Source: Sclerurus mexicanus
Lineage: Eukaryota > Chordata > Aves > Passeriformes > Furnariidae
Assembly: GCA_013396755.1 (NCBI GenBank)
Contig: VWZF01001856.1
Coordinates: 1,825,902 to 1,889,901 of the forward strand
DNA: 64,000 nt
Reading direction: 5' to 3'
Within the stretch, counting starts at the first letter, position 1. Every line of letters begins with the position of its first letter. The position numbers were made by a program, and so were the translations under genes. The notes beneath the pieces are model-generated. The model was given only the letters and a program-made list of their open reading frames with translations, did no database searches and was not told the origin of the DNA. Shown piece after piece: positions 36,367-48,750 of the stretch.

Positions 36367-38339
36367 AAATCCTTGGGCCACACTGACTTCTGATCCTTTT
36401 CATGATCTTGGCTTTACCTGACAAAGTCCCTTATTGTGCAACCACAAGTTTCATTCTGAATTGCTCCCTGCCCAGCTCTTTTCTCAGCTGTGTAAATCTG
36501 CATTTTGTTTGAATGGGATCAGTGATGGCCCTCTGTTTTCTCTCAGAACATCAAAGATGTTCAGTGGTAACAAAACAGTCTTGAAAATGGTTCCCCACTA
36601 AAAATTTACTTCCTGAGTTAGTACATTTTGTGTGTTCCAGCTGTCATGAAACCACGGCAGGTGACCCTCAGTTAGTCACCACTCGATCACATGTTTGACA
36701 AAAATAACTTTATCAAACAAAATTATAATTTTCTTAGAAAATGAACAGAAGTTTTCTGACTTTTCTTCCATAACATTTCTCTTCTGACATTCAATATAAT
36801 CCCATGGTTAGTAATGTATGTATTCAACATCTAACTTCATAGTTTTCTCTTTTGATCTGTTGGTTAATATCAAACTGGGCAGACAATATTTTCCCTTTTA
36901 CCTGCCTGTAAATCAAATAGGCATCAGAACTTCTACAGCCCTCTGGAATCTCCCACTGACTCTTAAATTATATTCTGTGGCCCACAAGTATCTCCTGCCA
37001 GCAGTTTTAAAACTCTTGAATGAGACTGGACCTGTTGATTTAGGTATGTACATTCTTGAAATAATATTTAGTCTCTTCATCCTATTAATGTTATTTAATA
37101 ATAATGGACTGCTGGTCCACCTTCCGCTTGTGATATAATTTACCATCCTGTTCCTTCCCATACTAAGAACAGAAATATTTATTAAACACTTTTGCCTTAT
37201 AGCAGCAGTGTTAATAATTTTATCACCACAATCTATAAATGGAACTGTAAATCACTGCGATTTATTTCATTCCTAACATAAAAAAGACATCTTCCCTAAG
37301 GTCTTTATTGACTTCCTATGCTCTGTTCCCAAGGAAATACAGTCATTTCTGTTTCCACTTCTCTTCGTGCAATTTTTAATGAGTATTTTAATTGCTGCCA
37401 TGCTGCACCAGTGCACCAGGAAGGCTGGTAGCCAAAGCTGCCCCATCTTTTGATTGCAAAATCGTAGTTACATCTCAAACAAGTTTTCCCAAGTTTCAGC
37501 CACATTTTGTCCATCCAAAATTTTAAAGCTGCCTATAAGACAAGTTAGAAATATTGATTTCTTCACACAATCCCCTTCCTATAGAATGACAGGGATAGAG
37601 GAATGTAGGATTCCTGTGTCCTTTTGTGGTTTTTTTGCAGTCATTCCAATGTGCCTTGAGGCAACCATGGGAAGACACCTGTTTCCTGTAAGGGTCTGGG
37701 ATTTGTCTCCTTCTGTCCTGTCTCCAGAGGGTCCGTGGCAAAACAGTAGAGTATGTTCATCATCCTCCCTTCATGAGCAGTGCTGAGACACAACAGAGCA
37801 CATAAGGGAGCTGTGCTTTGGTCTGGAAAACTAGGAAGGAGTGAGAAGAACACAGGCTGCACTTACCTGGAGATTCCTCTTCCTACAAAACAGCAGCAGC
37901 TTGACCAGCAACAGTGAATGTTTTTGGGATGGGTGTTGACACCAGTTGTGCACTGTCTCTTGTGCTCTTTTCTGCACGAGATGGCTTTGGCATGTCAGTA
38001 GCTCACCCTCAAACAGATCCTAAAAATCACTGTCTGCCTTCTTACACATGTCCAGTCCTCTGCGATTCTGCCTCCCTTTTGTTCCCTTCCTTCTTCTTAA
38101 ACCTCCCTATTCCTTAGTAAGAGGCTAAGTGTGTGTCAATTGTCCTGAATTACTTTTCCCTCTGTTTATTCAAAGATTTTCCATATCTGCTGTGGATTTC
38201 CAGGTGTCTGAGAAGCTTGGATCCTGATGCATCAAGCTCTGCACTGAGTACAAGCACAAACAAGATTCCCACCATGTCCCAGCACTAGCAGGAATGCTGG
38301 CATGAGCTGTGCATGCAAGTTTGACCCTTCCTGGGTGAA

Positions 38340-38820
38340 ATCATACACTCATTAAAGTTGGAAAAGATCTCTAAGATAATTGAGTCCAACCCTTAACCCA
38401 GCACTGCCAGGGTCACTACAAACCCATGTCGCCATGCATCACATCCACAAGGTTTTTTTGAACACTTCCAGGGATGGTGNCAGCAGGAACGCTGGCATGA
38501 GCTGTGCATGCCCTGGGAAGCATGTTCCAATGCTTGACCAACCTTTCAGTGAGGAAATAGTTCCTAATATCCAATCTACAGCTCCCTTGATGCAACTTGA
38601 GGCAATTTCTTTTTGTTCTTCTTCTGTCACTTGTTCACTGAGATAAGAGCTCAACCCATCCACCACTGCCCCCCACTCCCCGGCTCTCCCCTCTTGTCAG
38701 GGAGTTGTAGAAAGTGAGAAAGTCTCCTCTGAATCTCCTTTTCTCCAATCTGAGCCCCTCCAGCTCCCTCAGCTACTCCTCATCAGACTTGTGCTACAGA
38801 TCCTTTCCCAGCTCCATTTC
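38340..38820 (-). mobile_element. CR1 LINE fragment, about 0.48 kb, with an N
   Basis: Extends from AATCATACACTCATTAAAGT through the UTR into the ORF2 end (CTCCAGCTCCCTCAGCTAC). A 31-base block beginning with N at 38480 interrupts the usual sequence (see findings). Confidence 0.9.
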
Positions 38821-39049
38821 CAAAGAGCAGAATTCCAGATCCCTTCTTTGGACATGCTAATCCTTTATACAAGCAAGGTTTCCTCCCCTCAGGTAAAAAT
38901 CTGGATGTAAAGGGATAATAATGATTGAACTTCAAGGCAGGGTTGTTGCCTGGCTTTTGTGTTTCTCTTGCATCCCTAGATGCAATGGCAACCCAAGCAC
39001 ACTTGGCAATGATGCAAAGAATTGCAAGATCAAGGCCACCAGAAGGCTT

Positions 39050-39274
39050 TATTTTAGGAAGAAATTCTTCCTTGTGGAGGGCGGGGTGAGGCCCTGGCAC
39101 AGGTTGCCCAGAGAAGCTGTGGCTGCCCCACCCCTGGAAGTGTTCAAGACCTGGTTGAATGGGGCTTGGAATAACATGGGCTAGTGGAAGGTGACCATTC
39201 CTATGGCAGGGGGTTTGGAACAAGATGGGTTTTAAGGGTCCCTTCCAACCCAAACCATTCAATGATTGTATGAT
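39050..39274 (+). mobile_element. CR1 LINE 3' fragment
   Basis: Contains TTTAGGAAGAAATTCTTCCT, GTGGCTGCCCCACCCCTGGA and CAATGATTGTATGATT. It faces the minus copy at 38340. Confidence 0.93.
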
Positions 39275-40244
39275 TTGCTCCATGTGACTCTTTGGCTTTC
39301 CCGTAGAAGCAGCAGTGAGACCCAACATGTAACCACAAAAGTGGATAGATCAGCTACACTCATGGTCGCACCATATTGCTGTTGGGCTCTGGATGTTTGC
39401 AAAGCTTTTGAAACTCTCCCTGAACAAATTCAAAAGGTACTTGGTCTTTGGAAGAAAATAAAGTGAAAAAGTTCAACTGCTGAGGATAAAAGAAGAGCAG
39501 CATCACAGAAAAGTAAAGAAAGGATTAGGTGAAATTCATTTAACCATTTATCAAGTCTACGTGTAAAACAAACTCTGGCCAAACTTAGAAACACTTCTGT
39601 CAAAAAATTGCATATTGTCCCTCTAATCCTCTCTGTATCTCTGTAGTTTCTGTTGGGTCAGAATAAATATACAGCTGCTGCTTTACAAGGTTGTCTTCCC
39701 CTTGTTTTAAAAAATAAAATAAAAGTTATGCTTCCTTCTTTTATTGCACTTGACCTCTTCTCTGGAAGCAGAAAGGAAGAATATTGCTCAACTGAGCCTT
39801 TGGCTGTGACCCTCAAATTGTTTGTTATGGCTGCACAGGAAAGCAAAGTCCTACACATGACCTTGAGGGTGATTTTATAAAAATCAATCAAGCACTGTTG
39901 TGATGGCCTCCCCACCAAGCAAAATAAATACAATTAAGACCATAATCACTTCTGTACAGTAATGTGCAAATTCAATGGGTCTCTTTAGGTGGAGTGAGAG
40001 ACAGAGGGGAGAAATATGTTGAGGCTATTTGATACTTTGTGAGAACATCAGAAGCACCATTCTTCTCAATTAACCCAGCAATTAGCCTCCACCTCTGCAC
40101 ACACAGAAAAGAAATTGTTCTTTATCTGTCTTTAGCAAAGGGGGGGGGAAAGGAGGAACAGAAAGAGAAAAAAACAAGGCAACTCCATCTGTCCCACAGG
40201 AGGGGAGAGGCAGCCAGACCAAATAATTAAAAAAAAAAAAAATT

Positions 40245-40286
40245 AAAGAAAATAAACCTGATAATAAAGAAAACAAACCTGATAAT
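40245..40286. repeat. 21-base tandem duplication, two copies
   Basis: Two adjacent 21-base units differing at one position (AAATAAACC versus AAACAAACC), immediately after a poly-A run at 40228-40242. Confidence 0.88.
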
Positions 40287-42399
40287 GAGGTGGGAGGTTA
40301 ATCTGCTGTGTGAATGACTACAGCAGCATCATGCCATTGGCAGAAACAGCTTTGTGGAAAGAGATTTATCTTCTGAAGTCTTTGGAAAAGGGTGGAGGGC
40401 ACAACCAAAAGGAAAGGATTTTGAAAGATAATTTAAAAACACTTCACTTGGTCATCTGTCTGGACTGGTTCATGCAATGCCACAAGCCAGGTATCCACAA
40501 CATTACTATGGAAAGAGGCTGCATCACACACTCTGAGAACGAAAAAGATCAAATAACAAAGGAGTAGAGGATTAGGAAGACTGCTGTGGGAAGTTTCTCC
40601 TTGCCTCTGTCGTGAAGATTCACACTTTCTAGCAGCTTATCTCCTTTCTCAAAAACCTTATTTTTCAAACAAAGATTCCTTCCAACATATATGTTCTCAT
40701 AATACATAAAAGTGATGCTGATACTTCTCGTTCAGGTTGTGATTTAAAGTGCTCTTGAGATTTCCTGAACTCCACGAGGAGCAAAGTCCACATTACAAAT
40801 TATACCTTTCACATGGAGAGCTTTACTATCATCACCTTTTGAGGCCACACCTTGCATTCTCTGCTGATATAATGAACAGCTCATTAAGGAGTTAGGATAA
40901 AAGTGACTTATTTAGATAGTTCTACTTCAGATGTGTAGTCCTGCTTCATATTCAGGTTTAATTCTAGTTCTTTACGTAAAGCTGAATGCATTGTCAAAGC
41001 AAGCAAACTACAAGAAAGGTGCTGGATAGTCACAAGATATTTTTTGTTTAAATATCAAGTGTTTAAAAAATATCAACAAAAATTGTCTTATTTATCACTA
41101 CTGTGTCATAACCTTGAACTTACAGAAAACTTTCTCTGCATGAAAAGGGATTTGCAGATTGAAAACTCATCTCCTCAACTGGGCTATTCCTTTCCATAAC
41201 AGCGCAGGAAAGATCTGCTCTGATTATTCCACGACCATGAATAATTTGAATTCCCACAGCCTTCACCTTACTCTTACCAGCTCCTCTCACTTGGTGTTTC
41301 ACATGACAAAGCCACGGAATCCCCCTGCTCAGAAGTTCCATCCCTGGCAAGCATCCCTGAGCGGCAAACAGCAGGAGGCAACTGCTGGAGCTGGAATAGC
41401 TTTGCTTGATCCTGTACAACAAGGCTGCAGTGTGGCAGCTCATTCTCCAGCTCCAAGTCTGTGCCTGGTAGGGCCTCCAAGCAGGAAAAAATACAAATCT
41501 CAAAGGAACTAAGACCCTGCTGTGTACAGGAAGAGGAATACAGACTTTATGAACATTAAAAAAGACAATTATTTCATGGGTCTGTCACCTGCCCCCTGTT
41601 GACTTGCTCATATGACATTCCAATGAGCCATAAAGGTTGCTTGCAGGCTGGACCACAGCCCAAGAAGATGCAAAGGAAAAGTTTGTTATATTGGCTCCAT
41701 CCCAAAGGCTGCTTGGACAAAGAGCCCAAAATTCATTCTCCGCCTCCCTGAGAATGTTCCTTCATGTTCATAGCGTACAGGAACAGATCCCAAACCAGCT
41801 GTGAATTCAAATGCCCATGTATTTCCACCAGAACATCACTAACATACTAAAAAGTCGAGCTTGTATTCCAGGATTTTTTTTGGATGGAGGCCTTAATCCG
41901 TCCCTGGGAGAGGAACCAGCAGCTGCTTCAGTACTCTGAGACAGAAATCGTCTCCCAAGCCTGACAAGCCTTTGTTTTTTGGCTTGCTGTGCTCATAACC
42001 ATCTGTTCAGATGGCACATGCTCCTTGTAAGCTGCTCAAGCTCTTCCCTTAGAAGTCAGGAAACAGGCAGAGGCACTTCAGATTGGCAGCCCAGAAGATG
42101 CTGCCACAGGTGTATCTCTTTGAATGAAGTCCTTCTGTTTTTCAGCTCTTAGGTAGCCTCTGAGATGCCTAGCAACACATTTGATGGATTTGCAAGAGGA
42201 GAGCTGACTTGGTGGGGAAGAAATGTGGACAGTGAGGTGGCTTTGAGCATGTATGACATCATCTAGGACCTAAGGAAGGAACTTCCAGGTGAGCCTTGTG
42301 GAGGCATCAGGCAAACACCACACATAGAGGAATGATGAAAAAAAGAAGTCCTTGGGCTGGTATTTCATGTCCCCAAGCGACAGACAAGCATTAAGTGCA

Positions 42400-42609
42400 T
42401 ATTTGGAAGATGCTCTTTACTGTGAGGGTAGGGAGGCCCTGGCACAGGTTGCCCAGAGAAGTTGTGGCTGCCCCATCCTGGAAAAGCTCAAGGGCAGGTT
42501 GGATGGGGCTTGGAGCAACCTGGGATAGTGGAAGATGTCCCTGCCCATGGCAAGGGGTTGAGACAAGATGATCTTTAAGGTCCCTTCCAACTCAAACCCT
42601 CCTATGATC
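42400..42609 (+). mobile_element. CR1 LINE 3' fragment
   Basis: Contains GGCCCTGGCACAGGTTGCCC, GGTTGGATGGGGCTTGGAGC and CCCTCCTATGATC. Confidence 0.92.
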
Positions 42610-42908
42610 CCCTCCTTCCATGACAGTGATTAGAGGAAGGAGATGGTGCCGCCTCAGGTTTCAGCCTGGTCTCTGCCAGAGCTGTGTTAAGTTCCTTGGG
42701 CAGGATTATCTTCCACGGATCTGTTCACTGTGCAACATCCCAGAAGAGTCTCAAGAGCTACTAAAGTTACAGCAAATCAATTTAATTGGCAAGTGAGAGC
42801 CCTGGGAGTCCAATAGACATGCTGTAAATCATCTGAAACACGATGGCAAAAGAAACCTGCTGTCTGTACCCAAACATTCAGCAGGGTTTGCAGATGGGGG
42901 AAGATTTG

Positions 42909-42923
42909 AAAAAAAAAAAAAAC
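42909..42923. repeat. Poly-A run
   Basis: An uninterrupted A run of about 14 bases in intron, not attached to a recognisable element. Confidence 0.8.
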
Positions 42924-43781
42924 CAAACCACTCCACACCTCAAATTGCTACAGATTCAGGGCATTAAAAACTCTTCCTCCAGGAATGTCCAACTCTGCCA
43001 GTTGCACCCTACTGGATAATACTGAATTCCTGCAGCAAAATGTACTAACAAATAAAGAACTGATGCCTTTCACTGTTTTTCCATGAAAACAGACAGAATT
43101 TTAAAGCTCTGAGACTAATTATTGCAGGCTCACTGTAACAACATAGGAAAATATCACACAGTGACAGAGAGAAATTGGGCTGACTTTTCTTCCTTTTAAA
43201 TCTCAATTAAAAAATACATTGGATGAAATTTCCCATTAGCTGGTACTATTTGTATATCCCATGTTCTTCCTTTAATTAAAAAACATGCTTATTGCAATAC
43301 TGCCAGAATCGCTTTTACGGTATTTTAATTGTAATGTCTCTGCCTGATTAAAAAAAGAAAATATGAACTGGAAACTGCCTGGGAAAAAAAAAATCACAAT
43401 GCACATACCAAATGGGTTGATCAAAATGGCACAGAAAACACCACAACACAAGCAGATTCCAACTGTACCTACTGACAAGGATTTTAAAATTGATTTAAGG
43501 ACTGCTTGATACCACAGAGAGGAAAACAGAGGGAAAAGCTTTTTCCTTCTTTCAGTGAATTCAAACCCAATCTTTATCATCAGTGACTGAAGCACTAGTT
43601 ATTTGAGAACTATTGAAGCAGGTGTATCGGTGAATACTTGATGGTCTTTCCTAATAGCATCAAAGATGAGGAAAAGACAAGCAAAATCAACATCTGTGCT
43701 TCCCTCTCCCCAGATCTACTTACAGGACCCAGTCTAACCACAGTCTGATCAAAGCACGGATTAAAAGAAATACAAAATATT

Positions 43782-44097
43782 CATAGAATCATGAAATCAT
43801 AGAACCATAAAAACGATTGTGTTGGAAGGGACCTTAAAGCTCATCTCATTCCATGGTCAGGGACACCTTCCACTACCTCAGGTTGCTCCTAGCCCTGTCC
43901 AGCCTGGACTTCAACACTTCCAGAGATGGACCATCAACAGCTTCTCTGGGCAACCTGTGCCAGGGCCTCACCACCCTCACAGTAAAGAATTTCTCCTTCA
44001 TAGCCAATCTAGCCCAGCCTTTCACCCATTTGAAGCCATTCCCTCTTTTCCTGTCACTCCATGTCCTTGTTAACAGTTCATCTCCAGATTCCTTTTA
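43782..44097 (-). mobile_element. CR1 LINE 3' fragment
   Basis: Begins with a tandem terminal motif (TCATAGAATCATGAAATCAT) and has CAGCTTCTCTGGGCAACCTG. It faces the plus copy at 44335. Confidence 0.93.
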
Positions 44098-44334
44098 CTC
44101 TTTCTTGGTGGATAAACATTGCTCTTGCTATGTAAATTCAAAATCAGACAATAATTCCGATTAGCTCAGATGCTGGAAATTGAGTGCACAAATTTTACCA
44201 CAGATGAGGTGGACCAGACTTTTCTGAAGACCTCAGCCTGGAGTCTGGCTGTGGAAGAGGGAACTAGCATGCTGGTTTCAGCAGGACTGCTAAGATGCAG
44301 CAATGACACAAATGACAGGGGATGGTAAGAGCTG

Positions 44335-44890
44335 TGACAAGGGAAGTGACTGACCCTCCTTCACTGGCACTAGTGAGTCCTCTGTCCAGGTCTGGGCTCC
44401 TCACTACAAGACAGATATTGAGGTGCTGGAGTGTGTTCAGAGAGGGGAAATGGAGCTGGGGAAGGGTCTAGAGAGTCAGTCATATGAAAAGTGGCTGAGG
44501 GAGGTGGGGTTGTTTATCCTGGAGAAAAGGAGGCTCAGGGGGGACCTTCTCACTCTCCACAACTACCTGATAGGAGGTTCTAGAAAGATGGAGTTTGGCC
44601 TCTTCTCCCAGGCAACAAGAGGCAGGACAAGAGGAAACGGCCTCAAGCTGTGCCAGGGGAGGTTCATGCTGGACATCAGGAAGTATTTCTTCAGCATTCA
44701 GATGCTTGAAAGGGTTGTCAAGCATTGGAATGGACTGCCCAGGGAGGTGGTGAAGTCACCATCCATGGAAGTGTTCATGGAACGACTAGACTTGGTTACT
44801 GAGTGCTATGGTTTAGCTCACAAGGTGGTATTCAGCCAAAGGCTGGACTTGAAGATTTTAGAGGTCTTTTCCAACCTAAAGGATTCTATA
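44335..44890 (+). mobile_element. CR1 LINE fragment, about 0.55 kb
   Basis: One of the two longest copies (CR1 at 24090-24760 is the other). It contains the ORF2 end followed by CAACTACCTGATAGGAGG, CTTCTCCCAGGCAACAAGA and GTTGTCAAGCATTGGAATGG. Confidence 0.93.
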
Positions 44891-47800
44891 AGTGAAACTG
44901 ATTCTTTTCCAGTACAAGGACCAAAGCAATCTTCCCCCTTAGGCCTGCAAGAGTGCACATCTCAAAATTGCCATTGCAAAGGATACTGCCCAGATGGGGA
45001 TCTTCAAGCCCATGAGGGAACACTGGCAGTGTCACCCCAAAATTCATCCCCAAGGCGTTCCTGAAAGACCAGGAAGCCTATTTTCTGTGTGTCTCCAGAC
45101 CTCCCTAGACCACTATAATTTCAGACAAAGGCAACAACACATGTCTGAGGTATCAACCCATCAAACACAAAGAAGCTCCCCCAGTGTAAGCCCTGTGCAA
45201 AGGAAATTTCCATCTGTCCTGGGTTATCATAAATATTTCCATACTTGTGATGTCGGGATTACAAAAATAACTGCAATCTGCTGAACATACAGAATTATCT
45301 ACAGTCTGTCTATCTTGTATCTCTTCCCCAATCTGTCTTGTCTGAGCTGTTTCACAGTCTGACTATTAAACTTTCCACTGCCAATAACCACATGTTCATG
45401 CTCTGCTTTTTGAGGAGAGGGAGAAACTCCTGAGCCCCCATGGCAGTGAGCAGGACCCAGCTGCTTAATCCTTATTTTCTATTGTTTTAACCTCCACATC
45501 TTCTGCCCAGACAGTCTGGTCACTACCAGAACCATTATGTGTTTTGGGCTATATGTTAATACAGCCAAAGAAGGGTCACTTTGAGGCCACACATGAAGCT
45601 GGTATCCTTGTTGTAATACTCCTTTAAATAAATTCTACGCAACACTCTCTAAACAGTTTCTACAGTGTTGAAATCATTGTAAGGATGTACAAACAGGTGC
45701 AGTATTCAAAATCCTCATTGTGTCTTAAAAGAGAATTTCAATAAATAGGTCTGTTGGGTTTGCCAGGTATAGCACCAAAAGATGGCCAATAGAGCATCAA
45801 TGGAATCAGTAGCATTAAAGCTCTTTTCATTTTCAGTTTGTGAGTTCACAGACACTCTGCTGCTGAGTCACGAAAGCCAAAGGGAGCAGAGCTACAATTT
45901 AATTCCATTCTCCAGGTCTCACTGAAAAAAACCTCTTCAGCTAGAATAGGAATGGGACATTTCAATCAAAGCACATACCTACACCAAACTATAGGTTAGG
46001 AGTTTATTGTCATGCCCATCTTGTACCTGGGGAAAGTGGTCAATTATTTGACATGCTCACAGAGTCAGTAGTCGCTGCTCTGAGGGGATCACCGAACTGT
46101 GATTCATCTATAAACAAGTATCTATAAACATATAAGATGAACGAGTTCTTGGTGATGTGTGTTTCTATCAATACAGAAGCCTAAACAACTCCCCTGAGCT
46201 GAACAACTTTAATAAGGGGAAGACTAGGAAAGATAAATCTCAGTCTCATTTCAAGAGAAGATCTCAGCATGTCTTGACTCCAACTCTAACCAAGACTAAA
46301 CAGCCAGAGAAACCATGGGGATGGATGCAACAAGCAACTTCACAAAGCTCAAATAAACAATGCCTGTGCAGGTTTCTGCTTCGAAAAAGTTTGGTCCCTA
46401 TGTAAGGCAAGTAGCAAGGGAGAAAATAATAACATCTTGAATATTTTAATGCTGCTTTCCTAACTGAATTGACATTATAAAACAAGCTTCTTGGAAAACA
46501 CGATAAAGAAGAGGAATGATTTGAATGTCAGATGAGCCAGAGCCATAAAGATAGTGCTCCAGACTTCATTAAATTCAATCAGACCTCTGGTAGCTTCGCG
46601 AGTGCTGACTCATAGATCAAATGTGCCTGTCAGTAGGTCCAAAGTTCAAAGGGTTCCTACTGCAATATTGTGCCCCAAATCTTCCCAAAGTCAGCAACTG
46701 AGCCCCAAAATTCTCACCCAGATTTGCAGCCAAATGTCTCAGAAATCTGGGGTTCTGACCTGTCTCCTCCACTGTGTCACGATCACAATGAAGTTAAGAA
46801 GAATATCAAATCATAGATTTAAGATTTTCACTGGAGAAGAAAATTATACCAAAATGTTTCACCATTTTTAATCTTAAAATCTCACTTGAGTTTTAATTTT
46901 GTTTTTAAACAGGAATGATGTCTGGTATAGCCATTCTTGAAAACCCCTGAACACACGCTGAACAACATTGATCTATTATAGGAATGTTCTCACAATAGAG
47001 AAAAACTTAGAAAGGTTTTGGTTTATAAAATGATCATTCAAATTTAGATTAAAATCAATTGTCAAATGCATGATTTTCATTACCATCTCAATGAAAAACT
47101 AGTATCTTTATCCTTTTAATATAGAATAATTTTTACTGGCAAAGATCCAGGTCCTTCAACATAAAAAAACCTCCTGGTTTCACTTTTTGAACTGTTTCAG
47201 CAGAGGCTTAACTTTGAGCAAGCAATTTCACCAGCACAGCTCATTCCCTTAATACCAATCTGCACAACAGTTTTCACAACCAGGGCCTAATTTCCAGAGG
47301 GCAAAATTTCTGGCATGGAATTACAAGTAGTTTAAATTCTTACTTTGACACCCACAGACATCTACCTGTCTCAAACTTATTCTGGGTCTGTGCACAGGTT
47401 CCTGAAGCTGCCAAACCCAGTTTTTCTTCCCATAACTGTTATTTGCTGTCCACCAGCTGTGCTCTAGGATTTCAGATTATTAATTACATTTGATGGTTGT
47501 GACCTGCAATTCTGTAACATCATTAATTTTGTCAAGGCGTTTGTGACTCTCCTGCCTCAAAGATGCCAAACAGAACAGAGCTGATTATTGTTATTAGCAG
47601 TGCCATTATCACTGAACACTACTCAGGACAACAGCAATTTTGGTAGCTGGGGGAAGGAAAAAGGGGGGGGAAAGCATTTCTGTTTGTGTTGTCATTATGC
47701 CTCAAACAGCATAAATGATCCCTCTGCATATAGAATAATTAAACGCTTCCCCCATCCCCATCGTGTGTATCAAGAGGAAACTCAGCCTGACTGACCACGC

Positions 47801-47901
47801 ATCTCCACTGATGCTGGAGGTGGGGAATGGAAGGGGGGATCACCGGTTTAAGAGTTCCCATCCCTGAGTGAAGAAAAGCAGCGCATCCCCCTTCCGCAGA
47901 C

Positions 47902-48052
47902 CTTTGAGATGCAGCAGGTTGAGGATGCTGGTGCTGGTCCCCAACAGGAGGGTCCGGCCGCCTTCTATCGTGACGTTATCGCCATCTCGCGGCTGGTGGC
48001 CAGCAGGCCAGCTGGAGTCCTCGTCCCACTGGCCACAAAACCGGAGGGCAGG
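47902..48052 (-). CDS. PKHD1: PKHD1 exon A: start of first G8 domain
   Basis: This 151-base exon begins in phase 0 after the acceptor tctttccag and ends in phase 1 at AAAG before GTCTGC. It encodes PALRFCGQWDEDSSWP, then a GDNVTIEGGRTLLL strand and ILNLLHLK. This is the opening of a G8 domain, a beta-strand-rich extracellular module named for its eight conserved glycines. The W-x5-W and P-x2-GD-x-V-x-I pattern is typical of G8 domains. NVT is a possible N-glycosylation site. The donor is weak (GTCTGC), but joining here restores the G8 motif LKGGKL with the next exon, and the phases agree. The exon is richer in CpG than the surrounding intron. Confidence 0.87.
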
Positions 48053-48750
48053 CTGGAAAGAAAAAGATCCAGAGGAGTTCAAAGCTCGCCCCTTCCCATC
48101 CTTCGAGAAGCCAACTTGCGCAGAGCACCGCGGAGGGGATGCCAACACCACGTTGTGACATCGCCTCTGCTGTGCTCTAGGCAAGCTGGATCCAAAGGGA
48201 ATCCTGTATAGGGCAAAGGAATAGAGAGACACTGAGGTTGGAGAGGTTTCCGGCCTTCAGAAATGCCTGCCACAATTCGGGGGTTGCCCCTTGTCTTGTT
48301 CTGCTCTGGGGGATGAGGGGCTTGCTGTAGGTCTGGCTGCGGAACAACCACAGGTTTCCTGGTGTGTGTCTCTCTCTGCCTCCCAAAAAAACCAAAACTG
48401 CACTGCTGTTTCCTGGCAATATCTTAAAATAGCCTGAAGAATTTAGAATTAAAACACCCTGCTAGACAAGCAGTATTTTGCTTTAGAGGATTTTTTTCAA
48501 AGGCTCTCCTGCCACACATTGAGAGAGACATTCCTCCTTTCAAATACCTTTTTAGCTTTCTCAGCTTATCCGGTGTTATTATTGCCTCTGCTTTGATGGC
48601 TTGTACATCAGTTCCAAATAAAGCACTGAATAACTCAAAAACAGCAAAGAGACTGACTCACAACAAGGAAAGGTAAAATGATGCCTCTGTGTTTTAAATC
48701 ACGGCTCCTCCTCACCTCTAAGCTTTGGGCATGCACTTTGCAGTGAAGGT

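Larger units (their letters stand above)
33484..47901 (-). other. PKHD1: PKHD1 14.4 kb intron between exons A and B
   Basis: A large intron with seven CR1 fragments, an N at 38480, a poly-A tract with an adjacent 21-base tandem pair (40245-40286) and a poly-A run near 42910. Stretches without features, such as 34936-36238, 39275-42399 and 44891-47830, show only AT-rich intronic sequence with no supportable exon. Confidence 0.8.
3016..48052 (-). other. PKHD1: PKHD1 (fibrocystin) gene, internal segment of nine exons
   Basis: Partial gene on the minus strand. PKHD1 encodes fibrocystin/polyductin, a very large single-pass membrane protein of primary cilia in kidney and bile-duct epithelium; the human gene is mutated in autosomal recessive polycystic kidney disease. 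Nine exons join in frame into 466 codons without a stop. They cover the first of the two G8 domains and the beta-helix region that follows, roughly human residues 1920-2400 by recollection. Exon lengths of 213 and 158 bases fit my memory of human exons 37 and 39, so the series may be human exons 36 to about 45; this numbering is not verified. The main alternative is the paralogue PKHD1L1, which shares the architecture. Phrases such as WDEDSSWP, ILNLLHLKGGKL and FPYGVKFLAVRNGTL match remembered fibrocystin closely. Confidence 0.88.

Noticed and set aside
44423..45064. 213-codon plus-strand frame
   Set aside because: It is CR1 sequence: the end of ORF2 followed by UTR read through, and not a host gene.
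48053..48232. Open-frame extension upstream of exon A with a methionine at 48232
   Set aside because: The reading frame crosses a clear acceptor (tttctttccag), and the sequence before it has no G8 similarity.
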